A stretch of DNA of 32,590 bases, taken from DASPJL01 sp035628645. Its GTDB lineage: Bacteria; Bacteroidota; Bacteroidia; Cytophagales; Cyclobacteriaceae. Where the stretch lies: the NCBI GenBank assembly GCA_035628645.1, contig DASPJL010000064.1:1-32590 (forward strand). Reading direction: 5' to 3'. A model generated the notes under the pieces. The model saw only the letters and a list, made by a program, of their open reading frames with translations. It had not been told where the DNA came from and ran no database searches. A program made the translations under genes and the position numbers. Of this stretch, positions 1-8,416 are shown piece after piece. Numbering within the stretch: position 1 is the stretch's first letter; each line of letters begins with the position of its first letter.

Positions 1-714
1 ATTTTTTATCAGCTTTTTTCATATTGGAAATAAATTCCCTTACGATCTGAGGGCTGATGTGTTCCTCCTTGCTGGCAAAAATGCCTAAAACCGGAGCTTG
101 TAATTTTTTCAGTTGATTGATGTCTTTTTCAGGCATGCCGTAATAAATCACGCATCCAATTCCCTGGTTTTCGGCCAGAATGGAAGCCTGTAGCGACCAT
201 CCTCCTCCAAAACACCAACCGATCGTACCAACTTTTGCATTTTTACCCACATGGCTTAAAGCCCCTTTGATCAGATTTTTTCCTCTTTCAGGATCAAAAG
301 AAGTTGCATACTTTCTTGCTGAATCAGGATTAGTGGCAATTTTTCCGTCATACATATCTATTGCAAGAATATTTACATTTCCCAAGTCATTGAATAGCTT
401 TTCGGATTGCTTTTTTATATAGTCATTTAATCCCCACATTCCTGGAAGACAAAAATATAATTATTAGTAGGTTTTTTATTTTTAATTAAAAAGCCGCTAC
501 CTTCTTTACCGTCAGGGGTAGTGAAAGTTATTGTTTCACCTTTTCCCTGATAGGTGTATTTTAAGGGAGCGTCGTGACTTTTGACAAATCTTTCCGAGCT
601 GGCCATCAAAGCAAAATCATTTGACACAGCACCGTGGCACGAAGGCAAAGTTTGAGCATGTAAGGAAAAAATCGATACCAGATAAGCCAGCATCAATAAC
701 AATGATTTTTTCAT
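1..714 (-). pseudogene. Dienelactone hydrolase family protein, frameshifted, 3' end outside window
   Basis: The first 95 codons (714 down to 427) encode a signal peptide ending near HAQ and the start of an alpha/beta hydrolase, then hit TAA after VFQECGD. Shifting frame at about 438-436 resumes the protein as WGLNDYIKKQ and stays open to base 1. It includes AIDMYDG and GWCFGGGW, the nucleophile elbow with the catalytic Cys of the dienelactone hydrolase family. The break fits a TG duplication (TGTG where TGG GGA is expected), which is +2, or equivalently a one-base loss. The usual catalytic Asp region reads GIFASKEEH, so Glu may replace Asp; the catalytic His would lie beyond the edge. It is either a recent pseudogene or a sequencing error. 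The family hydrolyses lactones and esters; the signal peptide implies an envelope location. Confidence 0.8.
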
Positions 715-936
715 AAAAAATAATAGGTTAAATGGTTAATAGATTTATATTGGATATGCTTTGTAATCTGTCTTACGATTGTTTTTAATATCTTGTAAGA
801 ATATTTCCATATTAATAAATGTAAATAATTACCTTCAAAATTTAGATAAACTTCTATAAGTTATTATTATTTGAATGAGGTAGTTGTAAATAATTGAAAA
901 GCGAAAGCTTAATTAATACAATTAAAATTATCCTTT

Positions 937-954
937 TTTACAAATGCTTGTAAA
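937..954. promoter_or_regulatory. Inverted repeat just upstream of the start codon of the repeat-protein gene
   Basis: TTTACAA and TTGTAAA are perfect 7-base arms around ATGC, ending two bases before the ATG at 957. It could be an operator or an RNA hairpin covering the translation start. There is no other support, and short AT-rich arms can arise by chance. Confidence 0.3.
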
Positions 955-956
955 GC

Positions 957-3900
957 ATGGGCTTAAGAAAATATTTGCTATTTTTATTTTTTATTTTAAC
1001 CACGTTTCTCCCCTTACCAAGACTTTCTCTTTATGCGCAAAGTCTTCCCCCAATTACAATCAATAATAATTCAAAGTACACCAATGCTTCCGATGGCTCG
1101 GTGGAATTAAGGTTGTTCATGCAAAGGGCCACACAGATGTTTATTTCTAATTACCCCGATTTTAGTGAAGGAGAGTGGGAAGATTATGTTACTTTCAGGA
1201 AGTGGTTATTGAGCGGTGAAGATGGATTAAAAACCGTTTACATAAAATTTAAAGATCAATCCGGCAAGGAATCTAATTCATTTTCAGCTTCCATAAATCT
1301 AGACAGAACTCCTCCGCAAGATCCGGAAGTATTAGTTGATAAAAATGAAAAATACACTACCAATTTTCTAAGACAGGTACAGTTGTCCTTGAAAGTGAAA
1401 GAGGGTGATTTTATGATGATTGCCGGCGATTCTACCTTTCAGGGAGGCAGATGGATTGGGTTTGCCGAAATATTGAATTGGACATTGTATGGAGACGAGG
1501 GCGAAAAATGGGTGTATGTTAAATTCAAAGACAAAGCAGGTAATGAGTCTAAAATAGTAAAGGATAACATTATCCTGGATTTGGTACCTCCATCCCTGGT
1601 TTCTCTTCAAATTAACGAAGGAGACAAATTAACGAATGACGAAAAAGTAAAGATTACCATAGTTGCCAAGGATGCTGCGGAGATTTTGTTAAAAGAACCG
1701 GACGCAAAATGGCAGCCATTCAGGTCCGAAATAGAAGATTTCCACCTGGCGGGCGAGGATGGCCTTAAAACCGTTTCCCTAAAATTAAAAGACGAAGCAG
1801 GAAATGTTTCCAATCCTTTCAGCGCCCAGATAAAGTTGGATCGGTCTGCACCAAAAGAGTCTAAAATAATTATAGACAATAACCAGCCATTTACTACGGA
1901 ACCTTCCGGAAAAGTTGTTTTAAGGCTGTATGCCGAAGAAGCTATAGCGCTTATGGTAAGTGAGGATTCCGGTTTTACCGGATTGAATTGGGAGAATTAT
2001 AAAACAATAATCAACTGGATCTTAAGTGAGGGCGATGGGAAGAAGAAAGTTTATGCCAGGTTCAAGGACCGTTCGGGAAATGTATCAAAACCTGTTTATG
2101 ATGAAATAGTACTTGATAGATCTTCCCCTGAGGTTGGCAGCTTGATCATAAACCAGGGGAATAAAGTTACCAATAAAGTTCATGTAACGCTTCAGCTAAA
2201 CTCCTCTGAAGCCAGGCAAATGATGGTGAGCAGCAATGAAGCATTTTTGGGCGCTATGTGGGAAAAATATATTCCCGAAAAAAAGATGACTTTACAAGGT
2301 CGGGATGGGGAAAAATGGTTTTTTGTGAAATATAAGGATGCTGCAGGAAATATTTCAATGCCGGCAAGAGCCTCCATTATTTTAGATAGGCTTCCACCTA
2401 CTGAAACGAAACTTACAATAAATAAAGGCATTGGATATTCTACCCATCCTGAAAGTAAAGTAACCCTCGCATTAACGGCAGTGGGTGCTTCGGAAATGCT
2501 CATCAGCAACACCAAAGATTTTAAAGGAACAACATGGCAACCTTTCAAAGAATCCATAGAATGGAAATTGCCTGGAGAGGACGGGCTGAAGATTGTAGGC
2601 GTAAGGTTTAGAGATGAAGCTGGAAATGTGAGTCGTGTAGTTACTGACCGGGTTAAACTGGCCAGGTCTGCCACTGTTAAAGGAAAATTTGATATTAACT
2701 CGGATTCTTTATTGACCAAGAATCCCTACAGAAAAGTGGACCTCAACATTACCGGCGAAGGAGCAAAAGAAATGATGATCAGTAATTCGGAAGATTTTAA
2801 TGAAGCCGCTTGGGAGGAATTTTCAACGCATAAAATCTGGACACTATCCGATGGAGATGGAGAAAAGACGGTGTATCTTAAGCTTAAAGGGTATGTAGGA
2901 AATGAAAGTAAAATCTATTCGGATAAAATAATAATGGATAGGTCGGCGCCTAAAAATGGAAAACTGGCAATAAACAATGGATCTCTTTTTACGGTAAACC
3001 AAAAAAATGAAGTCACACTTTCCATCCATGCTGCAAATGCCACTAAAATGATGATTAGTAATAATCCTGTTTTTTATGGCGCCAATTGGGAACCCTATAA
3101 AACGTCAAAAGTATGGGTGCTGGAAAAGGAGGAAGGCGTGAAAAATGTATACATAAAATTCAAGGATGATATTGGCAATGAATCAGAAGTAACAAGCGAC
3201 AGGATTTTATTGGATAAAACTGCCCCTCAGAATGTCGGATTGAAAATCAATAACGGCTCCGAATTCACCAATAATGAGAGAAAAGCAGTGACATTGGTAT
3301 TTGCTGCCGAGGGCGCGGTGAAAATGAGAATTAGTAATTTACCGGACATTGAAAGTAGCCCCTGGGAAAAAATAAGCAATAAAAAGCTTAATTGGATTTT
3401 GCCTGGCGAAGACGGAGAAAAGCGCGTGTACGTCCAGTATAAAGATGAAGGCGAAAATGAGTCCGCCGTTGTTTTTGATAAGATAACGTTAGACAGAAAG
3501 CCTCCAAAGAATTGCTCTTTCACCATAAATAATGATTCTTTATATACCAATAACTCCGAAGCGGATGTTCGGTTATATGTCTCGGGAGAAGAAGTTACTT
3601 CCCTTTTAATCAGTAATCGGCAAGATTTTTTTGGCGCCCGTTGGGAAAGATTTAAAACCTATAAATCACATTGGATCCTGGATGGAGAAGATGGTGAAAA
3701 AACCGTTTATATGCTTTTTAAAGATGAAGCAGGTAATCTCTATCCCGATACCTTGGAACATAAGATAATCCTGGACAGAACGCCTCCTTCAGAGATATCT
3801 GTAAGTATAAAAGGAGAAAAAGCAGACAGAAATGTCAGACTACATTTGAAAGCCAAAGATGCGGACATGATGGAAATAAGGAGCAGTAAAGACATTGAGG

Positions 3901-4031
3901 GAGAATGGGAAAACTTTGCAGAAAACAAGGACTGGATTTTGGCTGAAGGAGAAGAAACCAATATTTGGATCAGGTTCAGAGACAAAGCAGGCAATACTTC
4001 TGATTTCTATTCTGTTTTTCAAAATCAATAG
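957..4031 (+). CDS. Secreted protein of eleven tandem Ig-like repeats
   Basis: The 1024-residue product has a signal peptide (about 1-28, ending LYAQS) and then eleven repeats of about 92 residues beginning near residues 33, 125, 217, 304, 396, 486, 578, 670, 762, 855 and 948. Each repeat follows the pattern INNGSxYTN, a beta-rich stretch, MMISNxxDFxGAxWE, W-L-GEDGEKTVYxKFKDxAGNxS and ends LDRxxP. The last copy is shorter and lacks the MMISN step. Such repeats occur in bacterial surface and secreted proteins with an immunoglobulin-like fold. There is no catalytic domain, no membrane anchor and no T9SS sorting domain at the C-terminus. The repeats have diverged well apart in DNA, so the array is old. 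An adhesive or structural role is inferred only. It is transcribed alone, with a hairpin downstream. Confidence 0.85.
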   Translation: MGLRKYLLFLFFILTTFLPLPRLSLYAQSLPPITINNNSKYTNASDGSVELRLFMQRATQMFISNYPDFSEGEWEDYVTFRKWLLSGEDGLKTVYIKFKDQSGKESNSFSASINLDRTPPQDPEVLVDKNEKYTTNFLRQVQLSLKVKEGDFMMIAGDSTFQGGRWIGFAEILNWTLYGDEGEKWVYVKFKDKAGNESKIVKDNIILDLVPPSLVSLQINEGDKLTNDEKVKITIVAKDAAEILLKEPDAKWQPFRSEIEDFHLAGEDGLKTVSLKLKDEAGNVSNPFSAQIKLDRSAPKESKIIIDNNQPFTTEPSGKVVLRLYAEEAIALMVSEDSGFTGLNWENYKTIINWILSEGDGKKKVYARFKDRSGNVSKPVYDEIVLDRSSPEVGSLIINQGNKVTNKVHVTLQLNSSEARQMMVSSNEAFLGAMWEKYIPEKKMTLQGRDGEKWFFVKYKDAAGNISMPARASIILDRLPPTETKLTINKGIGYSTHPESKVTLALTAVGASEMLISNTKDFKGTTWQPFKESIEWKLPGEDGLKIVGVRFRDEAGNVSRVVTDRVKLARSATVKGKFDINSDSLLTKNPYRKVDLNITGEGAKEMMISNSEDFNEAAWEEFSTHKIWTLSDGDGEKTVYLKLKGYVGNESKIYSDKIIMDRSAPKNGKLAINNGSLFTVNQKNEVTLSIHAANATKMMISNNPVFYGANWEPYKTSKVWVLEKEEGVKNVYIKFKDDIGNESEVTSDRILLDKTAPQNVGLKINNGSEFTNNERKAVTLVFAAEGAVKMRISNLPDIESSPWEKISNKKLNWILPGEDGEKRVYVQYKDEGENESAVVFDKITLDRKPPKNCSFTINNDSLYTNNSEADVRLYVSGEEVTSLLISNRQDFFGARWERFKTYKSHWILDGEDGEKTVYMLFKDEAGNLYPDTLEHKIILDRTPPSEISVSIKGEKADRNVRLHLKAKDADMMEIRSSKDIEGEWENFAENKDWILAEGEETNIWIRFRDKAGNTSDFYSVFQNQ

Positions 4032-4062
4032 GTGTTAGCTTTGTTGATTTTTTTTAAAAGAA

Positions 4063-4088
4063 AAAGAGAGGCTTTTTCCCCTCTCTTT
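4063..4088. terminator. Hairpin terminator between convergent genes
   Basis: AAAGAGAGG and CCTCTCTTT form a perfect 9-bp stem around an 8-base T-rich loop, 31 bases after the repeat-protein stop codon. T-rich sequence follows on the plus strand. The next gene converges from the other side, so it may also stop minus-strand transcripts. Confidence 0.6.
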
Positions 4089-4255
4089 GCTATTGATTTT
4101 GCTTTTGGTATTGTCTTTAAGCTTTCTAATAATTAACTGTTTTTTATTTTGAGTTTTTACAATTGGGGAATGGTCAATTGCTATACCAATTGACTAATAA
4201 TTTTATAATGTATTGACATGTTGATTTTTAAGTGTAGAGAAATAATGTTTTATTT

Positions 4256-4326
4256 GATCGAAAATGATCATTGTGACCGAAAATGAACACCGAAGACCGT
4301 AAATTCGTCATTCTAAATTCGTCATT
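4256..4326. repeat. Two pairs of short direct repeats at the 3' end of the LytTR regulator gene
   Basis: GATCGAAAATGA (4256-4267) and GACCGAAAATGA (4275-4286) differ at one base and start 19 bases apart. AAATTCGTCATT occurs twice exactly (4301-4312 and 4315-4326), the second copy abutting the stop codon of the response regulator gene. Their function is unknown. Confidence 0.5.
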
Positions 4327-5073
4327 TCAAAAATTCAAAACCTCTTTTAACCGACTGTATCCTGATTTACTCACAGGTAATTTTTCTCCCGTCTTAAGGA
4401 TCAACACATAAGATTCTTTTCCATATTGTTCAAGTTGGGAAATTTGCGGAATTCTTACCAGATAGCTTCTATGGATCCTTACAAATTCGTTTGGATTTAA
4501 GTGCGACTCAAAATACTTCATCGTGCGGTTTTTCAAATGCTTGCCGTTATCAGTATAGAGCATCACATAATCGTCCTGCGCTTCCAGATAATGTATTTTG
4601 TCGGTGGTGATTACATGAATTTTTACGCCGGTTTTCACAACGACTCTCTCTACCAAACCCTCACTGGCCGCTTGTTCAATTAATTGTTCTGTTTTTGACT
4701 CCTCTTTTTTATTGTTTTTTAATCTTTCCAATACTTTTTGCAAAGCGTTTTGGAATCTTTCGAGGGAGAATGGTTTTAAAAGATAATCTACTGCGTTCAT
4801 CTCAAAAGCCTTAATTGCATATTCATTGTAAGCCGTGGTGAAGATGATATAGGGCTTTTCTTCCAGCAGCTCCAGCATTTCAAAGCCTGTTAATTTGGGC
4901 ATTTGGATATCTAAAAAAATAAGGTCTGGTTTTAACTCCTGAATCGCTTTTATGCCTTCAAATCCATTGGCGCATTCTCCGATTACCTCTACCGAAGAAA
5001 TTTCTTTAAGGTAAGATTTGACCAATTCCCGGCCAAGTTGCTCATCGTCTATTATTAAGGCTGTCACAATCAT
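4327..5073 (-). CDS. LytTR-family response regulator
   Basis: The 248-residue product has an N-terminal receiver domain (about 1-120) with the acidic pair D9/D10, phosphoacceptor D55 in FLDIQMP, T80 and K100 in LLKPF. The C-terminal LytTR DNA-binding domain (about 145-245) contains the typical FVRIHRSYLVRIPQI stretch. It would be phosphorylated by the kinase encoded immediately upstream and bind paired direct repeats at its target promoters. Its start codon lies one base from the kinase stop, so the two are certainly co-transcribed and probably translationally coupled. Regulators of this class in Bacteroidota often answer to membrane or envelope state; the exact signal is not visible here. 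Confidence 0.93.
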   Translation of the reverse strand: MIVTALIIDDEQLGRELVKSYLKEISSVEVIGECANGFEGIKAIQELKPDLIFLDIQMPKLTGFEMLELLEEKPYIIFTTAYNEYAIKAFEMNAVDYLLKPFSLERFQNALQKVLERLKNNKKEESKTEQLIEQAASEGLVERVVVKTGVKIHVITTDKIHYLEAQDDYVMLYTDNGKHLKNRTMKYFESHLNPNEFVRIHRSYLVRIPQISQLEQYGKESYVLILKTGEKLPVSKSGYSRLKEVLNF

Positions 5074-5074
5074 A

Positions 5075-6169
5075 TTAACTTATGTTAGAATTGAGGTTGA
5101 GTTCTATTTTCTCCTTAGGCTCGTTTTGGGGGAATAAAAGGAATACTTCAAATGTATTCCCGGAATTATTTATTCTGAAAAGGTCGCTTCTGCCGTAGAT
5201 GAGGCTAAGCCTGTTTTGGATGTTTTGAAGCCCTATGCCTGACCGCTTTTTTGTTGATCCTTCCGCATCATAATTGTTTTTAATACTTATATTAAGAAAG
5301 TTGTTTTCGGCTTTGCACAGGATTTCAATTATAACGGTTTCCGTACTTTCATGAACGCCATGTTTTACCGCATTTTCCAGAAGCGGTTGTAAGATCATAT
5401 TGGGCAAAAGACTTTCTTCACATTTAGGGTGAATATTTATATTATACACCAACCTTTCCCCAAATCTTATTTTTTCTATCTCCAAGTATCTTTTTATATT
5501 TTCCAGCTCATTCTTTAGCAAAGTTGTCTGTTTCATGTCCTGGTCCAGGGCATACCTCAAAAACTCGGAAAGTTTAATGATCATATCCCTTGCTTCAGAG
5601 GGTCGAAGGATGGTTAATGAGCTTATTGAATTTAAGCTGTTAAAAATAAAGTGCGGATTGATCTGTGATTTAAGTACGTTCAACTCGGCTTCTTTTACCA
5701 AAGCTTGCAATTGCGTCTCCTTATTCTTTTTCTCCTGAAGATTGGCGTAGTAAGCAAAAGAATAATAGAGAAGGATGACGCCTGAATAAAGAAAAAGCCC
5801 CAGTAAAAAGCGTGCCGGCAAGGTTTGATAAAGGAAGGCCAAATAATTTCCGGTAATATCTTCAAGCAGCTTGAAAATCAAGATCCCGAGCAATAGCCAA
5901 ATTGCTATTGCCACCACTGCCATTACAATATGGTTAATTAAAATCGTACCGGAGCCAAAAGAATCTACATCTATATATTTTACAACATACCATAAGTTAA
6001 GAGCCAATCCACAAAAGGTCAGGTTAAAGACAAAGCCATCCAGCGTGGCAATTTTAATTTTTATATTGTAAAAATAATACAGCAGAAAGGCGTGAATCAT
6101 AGCCAAAAGCAGCCAACTAAATAGAAAATAGTAAAGGCTCCTCTTGTTTTTGACTATTGGATTAATCAT
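5075..6169 (-). CDS. LytS-type sensor histidine kinase
   Basis: The 364-residue membrane kinase has about four N-terminal transmembrane helices (roughly 10-33, 43-66, 76-102 and 118-141) and a short coiled linker. The His_kinase domain carries the phosphoacceptor H173 in INPHFIFNSLNSI, and the ATPase domain has the N box N266 (LLENAVKHG) and the G box GIGLQNIQNRL near 311. There is no extracellular sensor domain, so sensing is probably intramembrane or through the LiaF-like protein encoded 73 bases upstream. It should phosphorylate the LytTR regulator encoded one base downstream. Confidence 0.93.
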   Translation of the reverse strand: MINPIVKNKRSLYYFLFSWLLLAMIHAFLLYYFYNIKIKIATLDGFVFNLTFCGLALNLWYVVKYIDVDSFGSGTILINHIVMAVVAIAIWLLLGILIFKLLEDITGNYLAFLYQTLPARFLLGLFLYSGVILLYYSFAYYANLQEKKNKETQLQALVKEAELNVLKSQINPHFIFNSLNSISSLTILRPSEARDMIIKLSEFLRYALDQDMKQTTLLKNELENIKRYLEIEKIRFGERLVYNINIHPKCEESLLPNMILQPLLENAVKHGVHESTETVIIEILCKAENNFLNISIKNNYDAEGSTKKRSGIGLQNIQNRLSLIYGRSDLFRINNSGNTFEVFLLFPQNEPKEKIELNLNSNIS

Positions 6170-6242
6170 GCCTTTTTAGCTTATAAAATGAATAACGTCA
6201 ATATATTGTTGAAAGAGTCTTTCATATGACTAAGCCGAAGCC

Positions 6243-6932
6243 TTATCTGAAGCTTTTAATTTCCCCTCCGCCAAAAATTACGAAGCCTTTGATGACCAAT
6301 TCTCTGTCAGCGTTAGGATAACCTTCCGGAGCGGTCATTCTTTTATCCGCGAATCCTCCGAATATGGCAATCACTTCTACCCTTACCTTCCAGTCACTGG
6401 GAACATAAAAAGTCGCGCCACCAAACATAGAGAATACTTCAATTACATTTTTTCCTGGCGCCAGCCTTGAATGAAGCAAATTGACCTCTGTTCCACCAAA
6501 AACGGTGGTAACATTTCCTCCTGAAAATTCATTAGATGTAATGATCCGCTCGCCGCCACTGAAAATTGCCACCTCATCCATTTCCTTTTGGTTTATCGGT
6601 TCTTCTTCCCTGTTATCCTCCCTTCGTCCTTTTTTTTTCCCAAACATTATGGCTATTCCTACAAGGATTATAAAGATGGGCCAGTATTCGAAGGGATTAA
6701 AAGGAGGGTAATTAACTGAAATCAGGAATAGAATTCCGACAGTCAAAACTATAAGTCCTCCGGTTTTATTGGGTTTTGTTAATAAAAGTATGATGCCGAC
6801 TCCAATTAAAATCATTGGCCAGGAAAAGACAAAATGCGGGAAAAACCGTGGAACCAGGTCCAGTTGATTTAAGAGGAGGACTATTCCGATTATAACCAGA
6901 AACAAGCCCTTTAAAATTCTATCTGATGTCAT
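6243..6932 (-). CDS. LiaF-like membrane protein (LiaI/LiaF transmembrane region plus LiaF C-terminal domain)
   Basis: The 229-residue product has about four hydrophobic segments in the first 100 residues (ending VGIAIMFGKKKGRR), a charged linker and a C-terminal beta-rich domain. That domain repeats FGG every 20-30 residues (VFGGTEV, MFGGATF, IFGGFAD, IFGGGE), as in the LiaF/DUF2154 family. In Firmicutes LiaF restrains the LiaS kinase. Here the gene heads an operon with a kinase and LytTR regulator, so a similar modulatory role is a reasonable inference, although the kinase type differs. A TATGTTTG box lies 28 bases upstream of the start. Confidence 0.85.
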   Translation of the reverse strand: MTSDRILKGLFLVIIGIVLLLNQLDLVPRFFPHFVFSWPMILIGVGIILLLTKPNKTGGLIVLTVGILFLISVNYPPFNPFEYWPIFIILVGIAIMFGKKKGRREDNREEEPINQKEMDEVAIFSGGERIITSNEFSGGNVTTVFGGTEVNLLHSRLAPGKNVIEVFSMFGGATFYVPSDWKVRVEVIAIFGGFADKRMTAPEGYPNADRELVIKGFVIFGGGEIKSFR

Positions 6933-7321
6933 TCTATTCTTGGTTTTTTAATGATGATTCAAACATAACCTCTTTCCTGATTTTGTCAGATTAAATATCG
7001 GTAAATGGAGGAAAGGAGACGGTAGAAAATGCATTGTGGTTAGCAATTGGCTGGACAGCAGTCAGCTATTAGCGATCAGCAAGGTAAGCATTTGATTCCT
7101 TTGGAATTTTGCTTTTGAAATATCTTAATTTAGAAATTCTGGTTTAACGGACTTGGTCAGATAATAAATAATTCGTTAATCTTAAGGACGAAAGCTCGTT
7201 AGTTAAATTTCAGCATTCGTTTAATTAAACTTTTGGTACATTAATCCTGCAAAAGTTGAAAAGAGAAACAAGTTTTTGTTAACATTCAAAATTCAAAATT
7301 TAACATTCGGTATTTTACAAT
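6933..7321. other. Divergent intergenic region between the LiaF-like gene and murI
   Basis: 389 bases without a credible gene. It must hold promoters for both directions; only the minus-strand one is recognisable. An inverted repeat, AACTTTTG (7228-7235) with CAAAAGTT (7250-7257), lies about 65 bases before the murI start. The rest is AT-rich with no recognisable RNA or repeat. Confidence 0.5.
6960..6967 (-). promoter_or_regulatory. Candidate -7 box (TATGTTTG) for the LiaF-like/LytS/LytTR operon
   Basis: On the minus strand TATGTTTG matches the Bacteroidota -7 consensus TAnnTTTG and sits 28 bases before the ATG, giving a leader of about 20 bases. No good -33 TTTG is seen upstream, so the call is tentative. 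Confidence 0.45.
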
Positions 7322-8137
7322 ATGGGTCCTATAGGCGTTTTTGATTCAGGATATGGAGGATTGACCGTTTTGAAGGAATTTGTAAAAGTTCTTCCTGATT
7401 ATGATTACTTGTATTTGGGTGATAATGGCAGGGCGCCTTATGGCACTCGTTCTTTTGAAACCGTATATGAGTATACGCTTGAGTGTGTAAAATACTTATT
7501 TTCTCAAGGCTGCCCTTTGGTGATCCTAGCCTGCAATACCGCTTCCGCTAAAGCCCTTCGAACCATCCAGCAGTTTGATTTGGAAAGAATAGATTCTCGG
7601 AGAAGAGTGTTGGGCGTGATAAGACCTACCAGTGAGATTATCGGGAATTTTACCAAAACAAACAAAGTAGGCGTATTGGCTACTTCGGGAACTGTTAATT
7701 CTCTTTCTTATTTGTTAGAAATTCAGAAATTTTTTCCTCAGATAAAGGTTTTCCAGGAGGCTTGTCCCATGTGGGTGCCTTTGGTGGAAAATAATGAGCA
7801 TGAAGGGCCGGGAGCAGATTATTTTGTTAAAAAACACATTGATGGTCTCTTATCAAAATCACCCGATATTGACGTATTGCTACTGGCATGTACGCATTAT
7901 CCTTTATTGATGGATAAAATAAACCAATATGTCCCTTCTCAAGTTTCAGTATTGTCCCAGGGAGAAATTGTAGCCAATAGTCTTAAAGATTATCTTGCGC
8001 GTCATCCTGAGATTGAAGAAGTTATCACTCAATTAGGTGAAAGGGCTTTTCTTACTACCGATTCTTCAGATACTTTTAATGCCCAGGCCAGTATTTTTTT
8101 TGGTGAGAAGGTCAAATCCGAGCATATAAAGCTATAG
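7322..8137 (+). CDS. murI: Glutamate racemase
   Basis: This 271-residue protein converts L-glutamate to D-glutamate for peptidoglycan precursors in the cytoplasm. It has the family hallmarks: IGVFDSGYGGLTV at the N-terminus (D8, S9), GDNGRAPYG (34-41), the first catalytic cysteine C71 in ACNTAS and the second C190 in ACTHYPLL. Length matches the family. The start is placed at ATG 7322, which puts the conserved GVFDSG at residues 5-10 as usual. It is a single-gene unit between a divergent sensor operon and a GH30 gene. Confidence 0.95.
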   Translation: MGPIGVFDSGYGGLTVLKEFVKVLPDYDYLYLGDNGRAPYGTRSFETVYEYTLECVKYLFSQGCPLVILACNTASAKALRTIQQFDLERIDSRRRVLGVIRPTSEIIGNFTKTNKVGVLATSGTVNSLSYLLEIQKFFPQIKVFQEACPMWVPLVENNEHEGPGADYFVKKHIDGLLSKSPDIDVLLLACTHYPLLMDKINQYVPSQVSVLSQGEIVANSLKDYLARHPEIEEVITQLGERAFLTTDSSDTFNAQASIFFGEKVKSEHIKL

Positions 8138-8416
8138 TTTTAAATGTTGTGCATGAAAGGGGATAAAAAAGACAAGAAATACAATAAGGCCTAAAGAATA
8201 AGCCTTTCCTATTGTTCCTGAAGCGATCACAGACGCTTTAATTTCCCTTAAATCCAGATTTAACTTCCTTCATTTTCATACATTAAAGCCAGATTTTTTT
8301 AAAAAAGGCTTCCCTTCTTTCTAATATAGCATCTGGAAGAATTTAAAGTGATTTGATAATCTCGATTCAATATTTTCAGAATTTTCACAAATCTTATAAC
8401 TAATAATTAAACACGT

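Noticed and set aside
180..422. 80-codon plus-strand open frame at the left edge
   Set aside because: It is antisense to the dienelactone hydrolase continuation, which is clearly the coding frame.
8138..8416. Terminator for murI (AAGGC/GCCTT near 8187-8206)
   Set aside because: The stem is only five base pairs with a long loop and no clean T tract, so it is too weak to call.
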